Part shown: positions 1 to 8,357 of the stretch, piece by piece | Numbering within the stretch: the stretch's first letter is position 1 | How the letters are laid out: every line of letters begins with the position of its first letter | Origin: Bacteroidota bacterium | Lineage (GTDB): Bacteria > Bacteroidota > Bacteroidia > Flavobacteriales > Weeksellaceae | Length of the DNA stretch: 64,000 nt | Reading direction: 5' to 3' | Assembly (NCBI GenBank): GCA_023423715.1 | Contig: JAFAFC010000034.1 | Location: forward strand, 62,001 to 126,000 | Translations under genes and position numbers: made by a program | Notes under the pieces: model-generated | Databases searched by the model: none | What the model was told of the DNA's origin: nothing | Seen by the model: only the letters and a program-made list of their open reading frames with translations

Positions 1-1343
1 TCGAGTTTTTGCAATGGAAATTAGAACCTGGAAATCTGCAATACGCCACTCGATTTTTGTATCATTTAAATGATTTGGGAAGAATTAAAATGCGCAACTT
101 CACGGAAGAAGTTAGCGTTCTATTTGAATCTCGAAATACAGAAACTATTCAAAAAGCGATAGAAAATCAATTTCAATTAAAATTGGATTTAGGAGACAGT
201 CCACAATTGAATTTGTACAATTATATAGAATATTTTCTTCAAGAATTTTCGGTTCCGACTCTTGAAACCGATTATTTATTGAATTTTCTAGAAGTCGTTT
301 TTGGATTTACCCAAAATGCGGGAGCCACTTTGAAAGACTTCCTTAAATTCTGGGAAGAAGAAGCCAAAGATATTTCCGTTCAAGCCAGTGAAAACATTGA
401 TGCCATCAATATGATGACCATTCATTCGGCAAAAGGATTGGAATTCCCTGTGGTATTTCTACCGATGACCAACGAGCAGAAAGATTCTAGATTCAGCAAT
501 TGGTTTGATTTGGAAGAAGATGCTTTAAAAACGATTAACCTCAGCAATTTTGAATCTTTGTTGGCTACATACGATCCAAAAATTCAAGAATTCAACGAAA
601 AAAATACGTACAAAAACACGATTGATCGACTTTGCGTGAGTTATGTTGCAACGACAAGACCTGTGGAACAGTTGTTTTTATATTTGCAAAAGCCTTCTGA
701 TAAAGGAAAAGCGAATGAAATCTACGATTTCATTCAACACAAAGTAGGAAATCTGGCTAGTGAAACATCATTTGATTTGTACCCAACGACTCCCGAAGAT
801 CTAAAAAAACAAGCGAAAAAAGAGGCGAAAAAGCAGAACAGTTGGAAAATTGAACGCCTTTCGCAAAACGAAAAACATTTAGACAATATTCGAATTGCAA
901 CGCCGTCGAAAAACTATCAAAAGACTGTTGATCATGTTAAAGAAGGAATATTTGTACACGAAATCTTATCCAAAATAAAATATCCAGAGGATTTAGATCG
1001 TGTTATAACGACATATGTTCTCAACGGGATTTTTAGTTCAGAGGAATGTATCAAAATTTCCGATAAGATAAAAAGCATTTTCATCAATCCGGAATACGCG
1101 CATTATTTTGACAAGGCAAACACCGTTTTTACGGAGAAAGACATGATGATTTCTACTCAAGGAGAAACAAAAATTTTTCGTCCCGATCGCTTAATTGAAA
1201 CCCCAAAAGGATGGATTATTGTGGATTATAAGACTGGAGAAGAAAACCCTGAGAAACATGAAGCCCAGTTAGATCAATATCAAGCGATTCTTGAAAAAAT
1301 GGGTAAAACCGTCATTGAAAAGAAAATCATTTATATTCGATAA
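1..1343 (+). CDS. AddA/RecB-like UvrD-family helicase with C-terminal nuclease domain (3' part)
   Basis: The gene is cut by the window's left edge; the frame is open from base 3, so the TTG at 9 is not its real start. What remains is the end of a superfamily 1 helicase followed by a RecB-type nuclease. Helicase motif V is seen as TIHSAKGLEFPVVFLP near base 420 and motif VI as VSYVATTRP near base 640. The last 150 residues carry nuclease motifs: an early HEIL histidine, then RPDRL, VDYKTG and a final QLDQYQ. This is the arrangement of AddA/RecB-like double-strand break repair enzymes, which unwind and trim DNA ends before RecA loading. The AddB partner would lie outside the window. It ends just before a strong bidirectional hairpin. 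Function is inferred from motifs; confidence in the class is high, the exact subunit name is uncertain. Confidence 0.85.
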   Translation, partial: EFLQWKLEPGNLQYATRFLYHLNDLGRIKMRNFTEEVSVLFESRNTETIQKAIENQFQLKLDLGDSPQLNLYNYIEYFLQEFSVPTLETDYLLNFLEVVFGFTQNAGATLKDFLKFWEEEAKDISVQASENIDAINMMTIHSAKGLEFPVVFLPMTNEQKDSRFSNWFDLEEDALKTINLSNFESLLATYDPKIQEFNEKNTYKNTIDRLCVSYVATTRPVEQLFLYLQKPSDKGKANEIYDFIQHKVGNLASETSFDLYPTTPEDLKKQAKKEAKKQNSWKIERLSQNEKHLDNIRIATPSKNYQKTVDHVKEGIFVHEILSKIKYPEDLDRVITTYVLNGIFSSEECIKISDKIKSIFINPEYAHYFDKANTVFTEKDMMISTQGETKIFRPDRLIETPKGWIIVDYKTGEENPEKHEAQLDQYQAILEKMGKTVIEKKIIYIR

Positions 1344-1370
1344 AAAAAGCCGACGATCGTCGGCTTTTTC
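1343..1370. terminator. Bidirectional hairpin terminator
   Basis: GCCGAC-GATC-GTCGGC is flanked by A-run and T-run. It lies between the convergent helicase-nuclease and DUF3857 genes and can serve both strands. Confidence 0.85.
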
Positions 1371-1387
1371 TTTTCTTATTTCGTTTT

Positions 1388-3325
1388 TTATTTCTTTTTT
1401 ACTGCGGTAACTACTTGACCTTCGAGTTTTGTAATGTTATCAAAAATTTGCTTGAACGCCGGATAGTATTCTTTCGGAAATGTATAATCTCCAATTGTTA
1501 CTTTCGTTTCTAGAGTCAACTTATTCCCTTCCAATGTTGGAATGTAAGAATATTGAATAGAATCGTCGTCCGTTCTGAATTTTTTGGGTGCAGGAACGTT
1601 TTCAAAAACATAACCATCCGGCAAAACGATTTCCACTTTTTTTACTTTTTCATTCGCTGTAAAAAAATCAATTGGTGCTCTTCGCGCATCAGTTTGACTA
1701 AAATCATGATTTTTAGCATATAAAAACAAAAGTGGATTAAAAGCTAATTTATTTCCAATTGCATCCACAAATGAATCCGAATTGAAATTCAAAGTTGTTT
1801 CAAAATCACCATCTTCACGAAGTTTGCTGTTAATGTCTGAAAGCGCAAATTTGTATTTTTCCTTATACAATTTCACATGATCTTCCTTACCATCGTTATA
1901 CATTTCGTTCACCATGTTTGCATAGAGGTTGGTGTCTCTATCCGAAAATTTACCCGAGAAAGTACCGTCTGGAAGCAATTGCGCATTCACGTTGAGATAG
2001 GTTGCACTCTTTTTTGGATAAAATACATCAACTACTTTCGCACTGGAACCCGTCATCAGAACGCCCGTTTTATTTAGTACTCTTCTAGGAAGTTCATAAA
2101 CACGTGCATTTTTAGATGTCGCATCGTAATAATAGAATGTTTTATCCAACTCTAACGCAACAAAAACATAGTTTAGCTGCGCAATAGAAGGAACATAGCC
2201 TAACAATTCACCACGATCAATGGTAGATAAAACGACAGGATTAGCATCTAAACCTGTAGATCTCATCAACATTAAAAGAAGCATATTGATTTCTGCCGAG
2301 TTTCCACTTTTGGTTGAAATTAAGTTTTTGATTCCTTTATCCGCAGCAACGCTCACTTCTTTATTCCATGTATAGTTATTTTGAACGTACTTCAAAATCG
2401 CATTGGCACGATCTAATTTGGTTACAATTTTCGTTACATCTTGTGGAAGAAGATCTTTCACCAAGTTGGCTTTTTTGATTTGCCCACCAAAATCCTCAAA
2501 ATCATTTAGTCTTTTGCGAATATCCTCCCAAGATGTTGCGTACGATTTGTAATCATTGTTAATCATGGTTGAATTTAACTCCGCCTTGATGGAAGTCTTA
2601 TGATTATTGTCGTTTAGGACATACATTTCATCTTTATAGGCAGGAACGTTTTCATAACCAAAACGGTAGACTTGATATTCACTTCCATATATGTTCATCG
2701 CTTGCATTTCCCGAACCTTGGGGGTAACATCTCCTTTATAGTTAATGTTGTAACCTAAATATTTAGGTGAATCTAAAAAATAATCTACATAACGCTGTGG
2801 CAATGAAGTCTCGATCATAAATCGATCAATACTCCATAAAAAACGTGATGGTGCACCAATGACATATTTGTACTCTACAATAGAACCATTTTTAACATTC
2901 GGAAAGGTAAATTTGGTTACCGTGTAGTTTTTATCTTCTTTAGAACGAAATTTCGAATCTTTTTCTACTTTATTGGTAACCACTTTTCCGCCTTCTAAAT
3001 TATACGTAACCGCATTAAAATTTAAAACCTTCTCACGTTCTTTATCATCCGTTTCATAGATAGAAAACTCTGGCGAAAGGTAAGAATCTGCTTTATCTTT
3101 ATCATAAATGATCATTCGAGAAATATACGTGGTCTCAATAGTCCCATCCGTTTGAATAACGTTACGCATCGATCGATACAGATATTCGGCTGGCGCATCT
3201 GGCGTAATTGTCGATTTTTGCTGTCCAAAATCCTCGGGAGAGATTTTTGGAAGATCTTTAAATTTCTTTTGAGTAAACCCAAAATGAAACAGTAAAACGA
3301 ACAAAAAGAGTAGAGTTTTTTTCAT
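1388..3325 (-). CDS. Secreted DUF3857/transglutaminase-like protein, copy A (degenerate active site)
   Basis: A 645-residue protein with an N-terminal signal peptide (MKKTLLFLFVLLFHFGFTQ), an N-terminal DUF3857 beta domain, a transglutaminase-like core at about residues 290-410 and a C-terminal DUF3858-like beta domain. The core has GNSAEIN at 341-347 where papain-fold transglutaminases have GDC, so the nucleophilic Cys is replaced by Ser343. The usual His position reads LNYVFVAL (Tyr386), while YYDATS keeps Asp401. It is therefore probably not a working transglutaminase. It starts 11 bases after the end of copy B (3337), and the pair is probably one transcript. It probably acts in the periplasm or at the outer membrane. 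Role unknown; such proteins are widespread in Flavobacteriia. Confidence 0.85.
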   Translation of the reverse strand: MKKTLLFLFVLLFHFGFTQKKFKDLPKISPEDFGQQKSTITPDAPAEYLYRSMRNVIQTDGTIETTYISRMIIYDKDKADSYLSPEFSIYETDDKEREKVLNFNAVTYNLEGGKVVTNKVEKDSKFRSKEDKNYTVTKFTFPNVKNGSIVEYKYVIGAPSRFLWSIDRFMIETSLPQRYVDYFLDSPKYLGYNINYKGDVTPKVREMQAMNIYGSEYQVYRFGYENVPAYKDEMYVLNDNNHKTSIKAELNSTMINNDYKSYATSWEDIRKRLNDFEDFGGQIKKANLVKDLLPQDVTKIVTKLDRANAILKYVQNNYTWNKEVSVAADKGIKNLISTKSGNSAEINMLLLMLMRSTGLDANPVVLSTIDRGELLGYVPSIAQLNYVFVALELDKTFYYYDATSKNARVYELPRRVLNKTGVLMTGSSAKVVDVFYPKKSATYLNVNAQLLPDGTFSGKFSDRDTNLYANMVNEMYNDGKEDHVKLYKEKYKFALSDINSKLREDGDFETTLNFNSDSFVDAIGNKLAFNPLLFLYAKNHDFSQTDARRAPIDFFTANEKVKKVEIVLPDGYVFENVPAPKKFRTDDDSIQYSYIPTLEGNKLTLETKVTIGDYTFPKEYYPAFKQIFDNITKLEGQVVTAVKKK

Positions 3326-3336
3326 ATAATGATGTT

Positions 3337-5217
3337 TTAGATTTTAGTAACAAGAATTTTCACATTATCCTGATTTATTGTTTTCTTGCGAAAATCAATG
3401 TATTGAGCGTATTTTTCTTTCGGATAAACCCCTTTATTAATCGTTAAAACTCGATGAACAATAAGTTTCGCATTATCCATTCTGTATTGAATTTGATATG
3501 TACCAAACTCTGATTTCAATTCTTTTTCTAAAGGTAGATCTGAAAATTTATATCCTGCAGGCGCTTCGTACTCAATCTCGTAATCATCTTGGTAAGCATA
3601 CGATGTTTCGAAAGGTAATTTACGTTCCGAATCTGATGTATTCATAGAAAAATCAGAAAATGGAATTACCCCAAAAAAGTAATCATCGCCCAATTTCTTA
3701 ACATAATCATTGGATTTAAAATTAACATCATACGATATGATGGCGTCGTCCTTATCATTCTTAAAATTCGAAACATCCAATTGAGAAAAAGCCAATGCCC
3801 CATAATAGGATTTCAAATGATCTTCTATTTCTTTTTTAGAAAATCCAACTAAAATTGAGGTAAAATCATATTGGCCACCTGTATATTGATGTGCGGAAGT
3901 CACTTGAATACTTTTATCGGCGTTTAATTTAATTTTAGCTCTAATTTGCTCCTTGCTTTTTTCTGCTGGTAAAACGGGTGTATTAATAATCTGAGTTCCC
4001 TTATCGCTCACTGCCAAAACATTTCGATTGGTTGTACTGTACGAAAGGTGATTAAAAGCAATGGTTTGACTGGTATTTTCCAACCAGATTGGCTTGTCAC
4101 CATTCGGGACGTACAAAATAGCGTGATTACCACCCATTTTGGGGAATTTAGGATCAAAGCTTAATGAGGATTCATCGCTATAGATTAACGCATACTGAGA
4201 AGGAATTCCGGCGACTTCCAACATCGTTCTCATATAATTGGTAAGCGCTTTACAATCGCCATAACGTTTTTTACGAACATCATCGGCCGTCATGGGCATC
4301 CAACCACCAATACCAATTGCCACAGCAATGTAGCGATTTTTATCTTGCATGTGTTGGAAGATTTTTTTCACCTTCTCTTCCGTTGTTCCCGTTAAATTCA
4401 AAGCAGCTACTTCCGCCTTCAATTCAGGTGTTGCCACACTTTGCGGAATTAAAAGATTGTTGTAGTACCATTTTCCGAACCCGTCCCAATCTTTAATATC
4501 GCCTTGTTTTCCTGCTAATGAAAATTTTTCCAAAGAAAACTCAACGCTTGGCGTGATGTATTTTGAAGATGGCGCATATTTCTCAAACTCCAAAGCGGGA
4601 ATATTTTTGTATTCATAGGAGTAGGAATTACCATTTTCAGTTGCCTGAACACTTGCAATTGATGTATTAGAAATTTTGGTTCGTAATGGAATTCCAGATT
4701 TGTTTTCTATTCTACGTACCGAATTTTCAACAGAAGTATGGTATGCTGAAATCCCAACAAAATCAGAAATAAAAACAGTGTCAGACGAATTTTCTGTATA
4801 GGAAAGCTTGATCGTATAAGGATAGGTATTGGAGTTTACTTTGAGTACTAAAACACGGTTATCATCATATAAAGCAAATGAAGGTGTATTGCTATAATCG
4901 GAAAAATCTTTTCGAGAAAACTTCTCAATTTCTTTCCCTGCAGCGTTATAAGCAACTACTTTAATATCATTCAGCTTTGTATTTTTGTCATAATGCAAAA
5001 CAATTTGGCTTTGATTGTCGCCTTCTTTTTTAAGAATCGTCCAAATTTTTGCTTTCTTTAATTCAATATTATCAATTGAATTAATGGTATAATCTTCTGT
5101 ATTTTCACGGACCACAACATAGGCATTCGACTTCATATTATCCGGAATCACTTCACTAGAGACATTTTGTGCATTTGCTGTCGCAAATGCACAAAATAAT
5201 AGGATAAAAGCCTTCAT
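3337..5217 (-). CDS. Secreted DUF3857/transglutaminase protein, copy B (catalytic Cys intact)
   Basis: A 626-residue protein with a signal peptide ending near Ala16-Gln17 (FATANAQ), a DUF3857 domain, a transglutaminase core at about 285-390 and a C-terminal beta domain. Unlike its neighbours it keeps the family nucleophile: YGDCKAL places Cys322, and GGNHAILYV places His365. The third residue falls in WLENTS where WLDPT is common, so the acidic member is Glu380 or is shifted. This is the most likely active member of the cluster, able in principle to act as a cysteine protease or transamidase on envelope peptides. Copy A follows 11 bases downstream; ferritin ends 8 bases before its start (5226), suggesting a ferritin-B-A transcript. 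The substrate is unknown. Confidence 0.85.
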   Translation of the reverse strand: MKAFILLFCAFATANAQNVSSEVIPDNMKSNAYVVVRENTEDYTINSIDNIELKKAKIWTILKKEGDNQSQIVLHYDKNTKLNDIKVVAYNAAGKEIEKFSRKDFSDYSNTPSFALYDDNRVLVLKVNSNTYPYTIKLSYTENSSDTVFISDFVGISAYHTSVENSVRRIENKSGIPLRTKISNTSIASVQATENGNSYSYEYKNIPALEFEKYAPSSKYITPSVEFSLEKFSLAGKQGDIKDWDGFGKWYYNNLLIPQSVATPELKAEVAALNLTGTTEEKVKKIFQHMQDKNRYIAVAIGIGGWMPMTADDVRKKRYGDCKALTNYMRTMLEVAGIPSQYALIYSDESSLSFDPKFPKMGGNHAILYVPNGDKPIWLENTSQTIAFNHLSYSTTNRNVLAVSDKGTQIINTPVLPAEKSKEQIRAKIKLNADKSIQVTSAHQYTGGQYDFTSILVGFSKKEIEDHLKSYYGALAFSQLDVSNFKNDKDDAIISYDVNFKSNDYVKKLGDDYFFGVIPFSDFSMNTSDSERKLPFETSYAYQDDYEIEYEAPAGYKFSDLPLEKELKSEFGTYQIQYRMDNAKLIVHRVLTINKGVYPKEKYAQYIDFRKKTINQDNVKILVTKI

Positions 5218-5225
5218 AACGTATA

Positions 5226-5735
5226 TTATTGTCCTGCGGCAGGATCAAAAACGCGTGTTGCTAGTTCTTGATCGAATAAATATAATGCAGAAGGGTTATC
5301 TTTTACCATTTTAATTTTTGCTAAAAGCTGGGAAGCATTCGCCTCTTCTTCTACTTGCTCGTTAATAAACCATTGCAAGAAAGATGTTGTTGCGAAGTCA
5401 CCTTCATCATTAGCTGCTTTCACAATATTAAAAATGGATTTGGTTACAATTTTTTCATGCTCTAATGCCTTATCAAATATATCTAAAGCATCAGCAAAAA
5501 CGTGTGGAGGCTGAGGAATTTCCCCAATCACGATATTAGCTCCTACATCCGTTAAAAAATCAAACATTTTATCGGCATGCATTAGTTCTTCTTTGCTTTG
5601 AACTCGAAAATAGTTGGCAATTCCATCTAAATCCTGTGCATAAAACCAAGCTGACATTGACAGATAATACTGGGCAGCATATTGTTCTTTCGCTATTTGT
5701 TCATTAATTAATGATGAAATTTTTTCACTGATCAT
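5226..5735 (-). CDS. ftnA: Ferritin (non-haem, bacterial type)
   Basis: A 169-residue four-helix ferritin, the usual length for bacterial FtnA. It oxidises Fe(II) and stores it as a mineral inside a 24-subunit shell in the cytoplasm. Ferroxidase ligands fit Glu17 (KEQYAAQYY), Glu50 and His53 (KEELMHADKM), Glu94 (LEHEK) and the E/Q pair in WFINEQVEEE near 126-130. There is no C-terminal haem or rubredoxin extension. It ends 8 bases before DUF3857 copy B and starts 67 bases after copy C ends (5803), so it probably leads its own transcript into copies B and A. The upstream TAACTTTA is close to the lineage's -7 box. Confidence is high. Confidence 0.95.
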   Translation of the reverse strand: MISEKISSLINEQIAKEQYAAQYYLSMSAWFYAQDLDGIANYFRVQSKEELMHADKMFDFLTDVGANIVIGEIPQPPHVFADALDIFDKALEHEKIVTKSIFNIVKAANDEGDFATTSFLQWFINEQVEEEANASQLLAKIKMVKDNPSALYLFDQELATRVFDPAAGQ

Positions 5736-5802
5736 AATCTTAAAATTTTGTTAAAAATACTATTTTTACTTGTAAATAAACAAGATAAAGTTACGAAAAT
5801 TC

Positions 5803-7689
5803 TTATTGTGGTTTGGCAATAACCTTTACATTTTCTGCTTGTAGTGCGTTATCCAAAACCTCTTTCAAATAGGAGAAAAACTCTTTAGGAAAGGTTTGTT
5901 TCGCTACACTCATCGTCACTTTGGCTTCCAAAACATTCGCAAGGCTACTCAACTCATACAAATAGGATATTTCTGAATCGGAAGTACGAACTTTAAACGG
6001 TTTTGGAAGATTTTGAATGCGATAATTGGATGGAAACTCAATGCGGACAACCTTTTTCAAATCTTGAGCACTTTCAAAACGAACAGGGCTTTGGCGTATT
6101 CCTTTTTGTTGAGAATAATTAAAATAATCTTCCACTAAAAAAAGCAACGGTTTTACTTCAATCTCACCTTTCTTGCCAACATTTACATACTTTTCATCAA
6201 AACTAAAGTTATAGGTGAATGTATTTCCAGTTTTCTGAACATTTGGCTCATCAATCCGAACGGGCAGTTTATTGACATAATCTTTAAAAAATTCATACTT
6301 ATTCTTAAAGTATTTATCATCTGCAAAAGTGGCTAACAGATTCGTCTTTTCTTCTTTAAAGGTTCCTGTTAATTGACCATCTTTCGAAATTTTTGCATGA
6401 ACAATTGTGGATTGAATACTTTTCTGAGGATAATCAATTCGTATAAAAACCGGTTTTTTATCATCCAACATCAAACCGATTCTATTAAAATATATTTCTG
6501 GAAGCTCATTGACTTTCATAATAGGATTGGAGGCATCATAAAAATAATATTTCCCACCAAATTCAACTGTAGAAATTACATGTTGAAGATTGTCTATACT
6601 TGGCCATGTTGCTACAATTTCGTCCGAAATATCCGGAACTAAAACAGGGTATGCTTTCAGTCCAGCCTTTCTAAAAAGCATTGTCAACAACAAATTAATC
6701 TCTGCCGAATTCCCCAAGCGTGTTTTCAATAAACTAGGAATTCCTTCTTCTGTAAAAATCCCTTCTTTGCCATTAAATCTAAAATTTTGTTGCGTAAATT
6801 CCAAAATCTTTTGTGCTTTAGAATACATATCGTTTTCAGACAAAATAGACGTTGGCAAAACATTATCAATCATTTTAGTTCGCTTCAGCGCTCTTCCAAA
6901 ATCACTATTTGTGCCTAGAAACTCCGCAAGATTATTCCACAAATCTTCATCAGAATACCTTTGAAATCCTCCTGTAATTATGGGCATAAAAGCCATCCTT
7001 CTCCCCTCTTGCCCCATTGCTAAAGGTTCCAAAGTAAAAGCAGGTATATCTTTTAGCGAAATTTTCGTTTCATCACGGTATTTCCCTCCTCTTTTAGCTT
7101 CAGCATTGAGTAAATCACCTTTCGATTTAAAATCCAAATTCCAACCATCAGGAACAATTCCTGAATATTCAAATTGCTTCTGCGGGTAATCGAGTTGAAC
7201 ATCTACATTCAAATTGGGTTCCATGGTATTGATGGTATAGGAATATTCAATCACGGATCCATCACGAACTTGAGGCAGAAAAAAGGTCATGATGCTTCCA
7301 TACGGAAACTTTTCTTCCTCTAAATCTTTTGAAGTGATTTTCGATTCAAAGATTTTATCATCAATTGAGTTATAGGTACTAGCTTGAAATTTCACAATGC
7401 GATCTGTTCCTAAATTTCCCTTACGAAGCGGAATTTGATAAAAAATTAAATCTTTGGCTAGTTCTGCATCAAATATTTTAATTCTTTGGGTATTCGTAAT
7501 ATCAAAACTACCGTTATCACGCACTTCATGAACTACGGAACGATACAAAATAAGCGCTGGAGTCCCATTAGTATGTACAAAACTTGTAAAGTCTTGCATA
7601 TTTACCTTCTCTAACTTTTGAGCATTCGTAAGCGAATGCAGAGACAAAAAGCAGAAAAGGACGATGCCAAGTCTAAATTTTTTGACCAT
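5803..7689 (-). CDS. Secreted DUF3857/transglutaminase-like protein, copy C (Cys replaced)
   Basis: A 628-residue protein with a signal peptide ending near TNAQ24, a DUF3857 region, a transglutaminase core at about 285-390 and a C-terminal beta domain. The core shows LGNSAEINLLL at 325-335, again putting Ser328 where the catalytic Cys belongs, although His370 (LQHVIS) and Asp385 (FYDAS) are kept. With the nucleophile lost it is probably a binding or scaffolding protein rather than an enzyme. It resembles copy A more than copy B in this motif. It stands apart from copies A and B, with ferritin between. It is downstream of the Spy-like gene but separated from it by a terminator, so it is probably transcribed alone. 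Confidence 0.85.
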   Translation of the reverse strand: MVKKFRLGIVLFCFLSLHSLTNAQKLEKVNMQDFTSFVHTNGTPALILYRSVVHEVRDNGSFDITNTQRIKIFDAELAKDLIFYQIPLRKGNLGTDRIVKFQASTYNSIDDKIFESKITSKDLEEEKFPYGSIMTFFLPQVRDGSVIEYSYTINTMEPNLNVDVQLDYPQKQFEYSGIVPDGWNLDFKSKGDLLNAEAKRGGKYRDETKISLKDIPAFTLEPLAMGQEGRRMAFMPIITGGFQRYSDEDLWNNLAEFLGTNSDFGRALKRTKMIDNVLPTSILSENDMYSKAQKILEFTQQNFRFNGKEGIFTEEGIPSLLKTRLGNSAEINLLLTMLFRKAGLKAYPVLVPDISDEIVATWPSIDNLQHVISTVEFGGKYYFYDASNPIMKVNELPEIYFNRIGLMLDDKKPVFIRIDYPQKSIQSTIVHAKISKDGQLTGTFKEEKTNLLATFADDKYFKNKYEFFKDYVNKLPVRIDEPNVQKTGNTFTYNFSFDEKYVNVGKKGEIEVKPLLFLVEDYFNYSQQKGIRQSPVRFESAQDLKKVVRIEFPSNYRIQNLPKPFKVRTSDSEISYLYELSSLANVLEAKVTMSVAKQTFPKEFFSYLKEVLDNALQAENVKVIAKPQ

Positions 7690-7720
7690 AAAATTTTCAC
7701 ATTTATCTTTAGGGAATGTA

Positions 7721-7747
7721 CAAAAAAAAGTGGGACGAATCCCACTT
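7721..7747 (-). terminator. Terminator of the LTxxQ gene
   Basis: On the minus strand AAGTGGGA and TCCCACTT close on a TTCG tetraloop and are followed by a run of eight T. It follows the stop of the gene at 7791. Confidence 0.85.
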
Positions 7748-7790
7748 CACTTTAAAAAAACTAAAATTATGAACTATGCTTATTGTTGGC

Positions 7791-8192
7791 TTATTGCATA
7801 GGTTTGTGCATTTTCTTTTTCTGCACCATTGTGGTCTTTTTCTGCATATTTTCCTTCTTCATCTGTTCCCATTTTACATACTGTTCTGGAGTTAAAATCT
7901 TTTTCATATCCGCCTGCATTTGCTCTCTTTTTGCTTTATGCTCTTGCATTTGCGCTTTTCTTTCGGCCATCATTTTTTCTCGTTGCCCTTTATTTTGCTC
8001 TTGCAAGGCTTTAATTTGACTTACTTGCGCGTCTGATAATTTCAAATCAGCTTTCATTTTTTCAAAACGCTCTGCTTTTTTTTGCTCGAATTTCGCTTTC
8101 TGCTCTGGTGTAATTTCCTTTTTCTGAGTTTGTTGAGCCATGGCTAAAGTTCCTAAACCTACCAAAGCAAAACTTAATACTAATTTTTTCAT
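7791..8192 (-). CDS. Small secreted Spy/CpxP-like LTxxQ protein
   Basis: A 133-residue protein with a signal peptide (cut after AMAQ20) and a mature part that is almost wholly charged alpha-helix rich in Lys, Glu, Gln and Met. Two stretches fit the Spy/CpxP repeat pattern: LKLSDAQVSQIKAL near 50-63 and LTPEQYVKWEQ near 101-111, the latter a clear LTxxQ motif. Members of that family are periplasmic chaperones or stress sensors that bind unfolded proteins or metals. The Met-rich helix and the MKK/MHK tail would allow metal binding, but that is inference. It has its own terminator and lies downstream of the Tyr/Asn-rich secreted protein. Confidence 0.75.
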   Translation of the reverse strand: MKKLVLSFALVGLGTLAMAQQTQKKEITPEQKAKFEQKKAERFEKMKADLKLSDAQVSQIKALQEQNKGQREKMMAERKAQMQEHKAKREQMQADMKKILTPEQYVKWEQMKKENMQKKTTMVQKKKMHKPMQ

Positions 8193-8302
8193 TTTATTAT
8201 CTAAATTTTTAATTCTGTTTTCTATTTATTTGATTCAATAACCAATTGAAGGTTAAATAGTTATATCATAAATTTTTGTTAAAAAACCACTAAATTTTTC
8301 TA

Positions 8303-8336
8303 AATAAAAATCCCGATTTAAAATAAATCGGGATTA
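8303..8336 (-). terminator. Terminator of the Tyr/Asn-rich protein gene
   Basis: A 13-base stem, AATCCCGATTTA with its complement, is followed on the minus strand by TTTTTATTTAG, 22 bases after the stop at 8358. Confidence 0.8.
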
Positions 8337-8357
8337 CAAAAAATTGAATGGTCTATC

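Noticed and set aside
6373..7189. Three plus-strand frames within DUF3857 copy C
   Set aside because: They are antisense shadows of a well-supported gene, with no start signals or known motifs.
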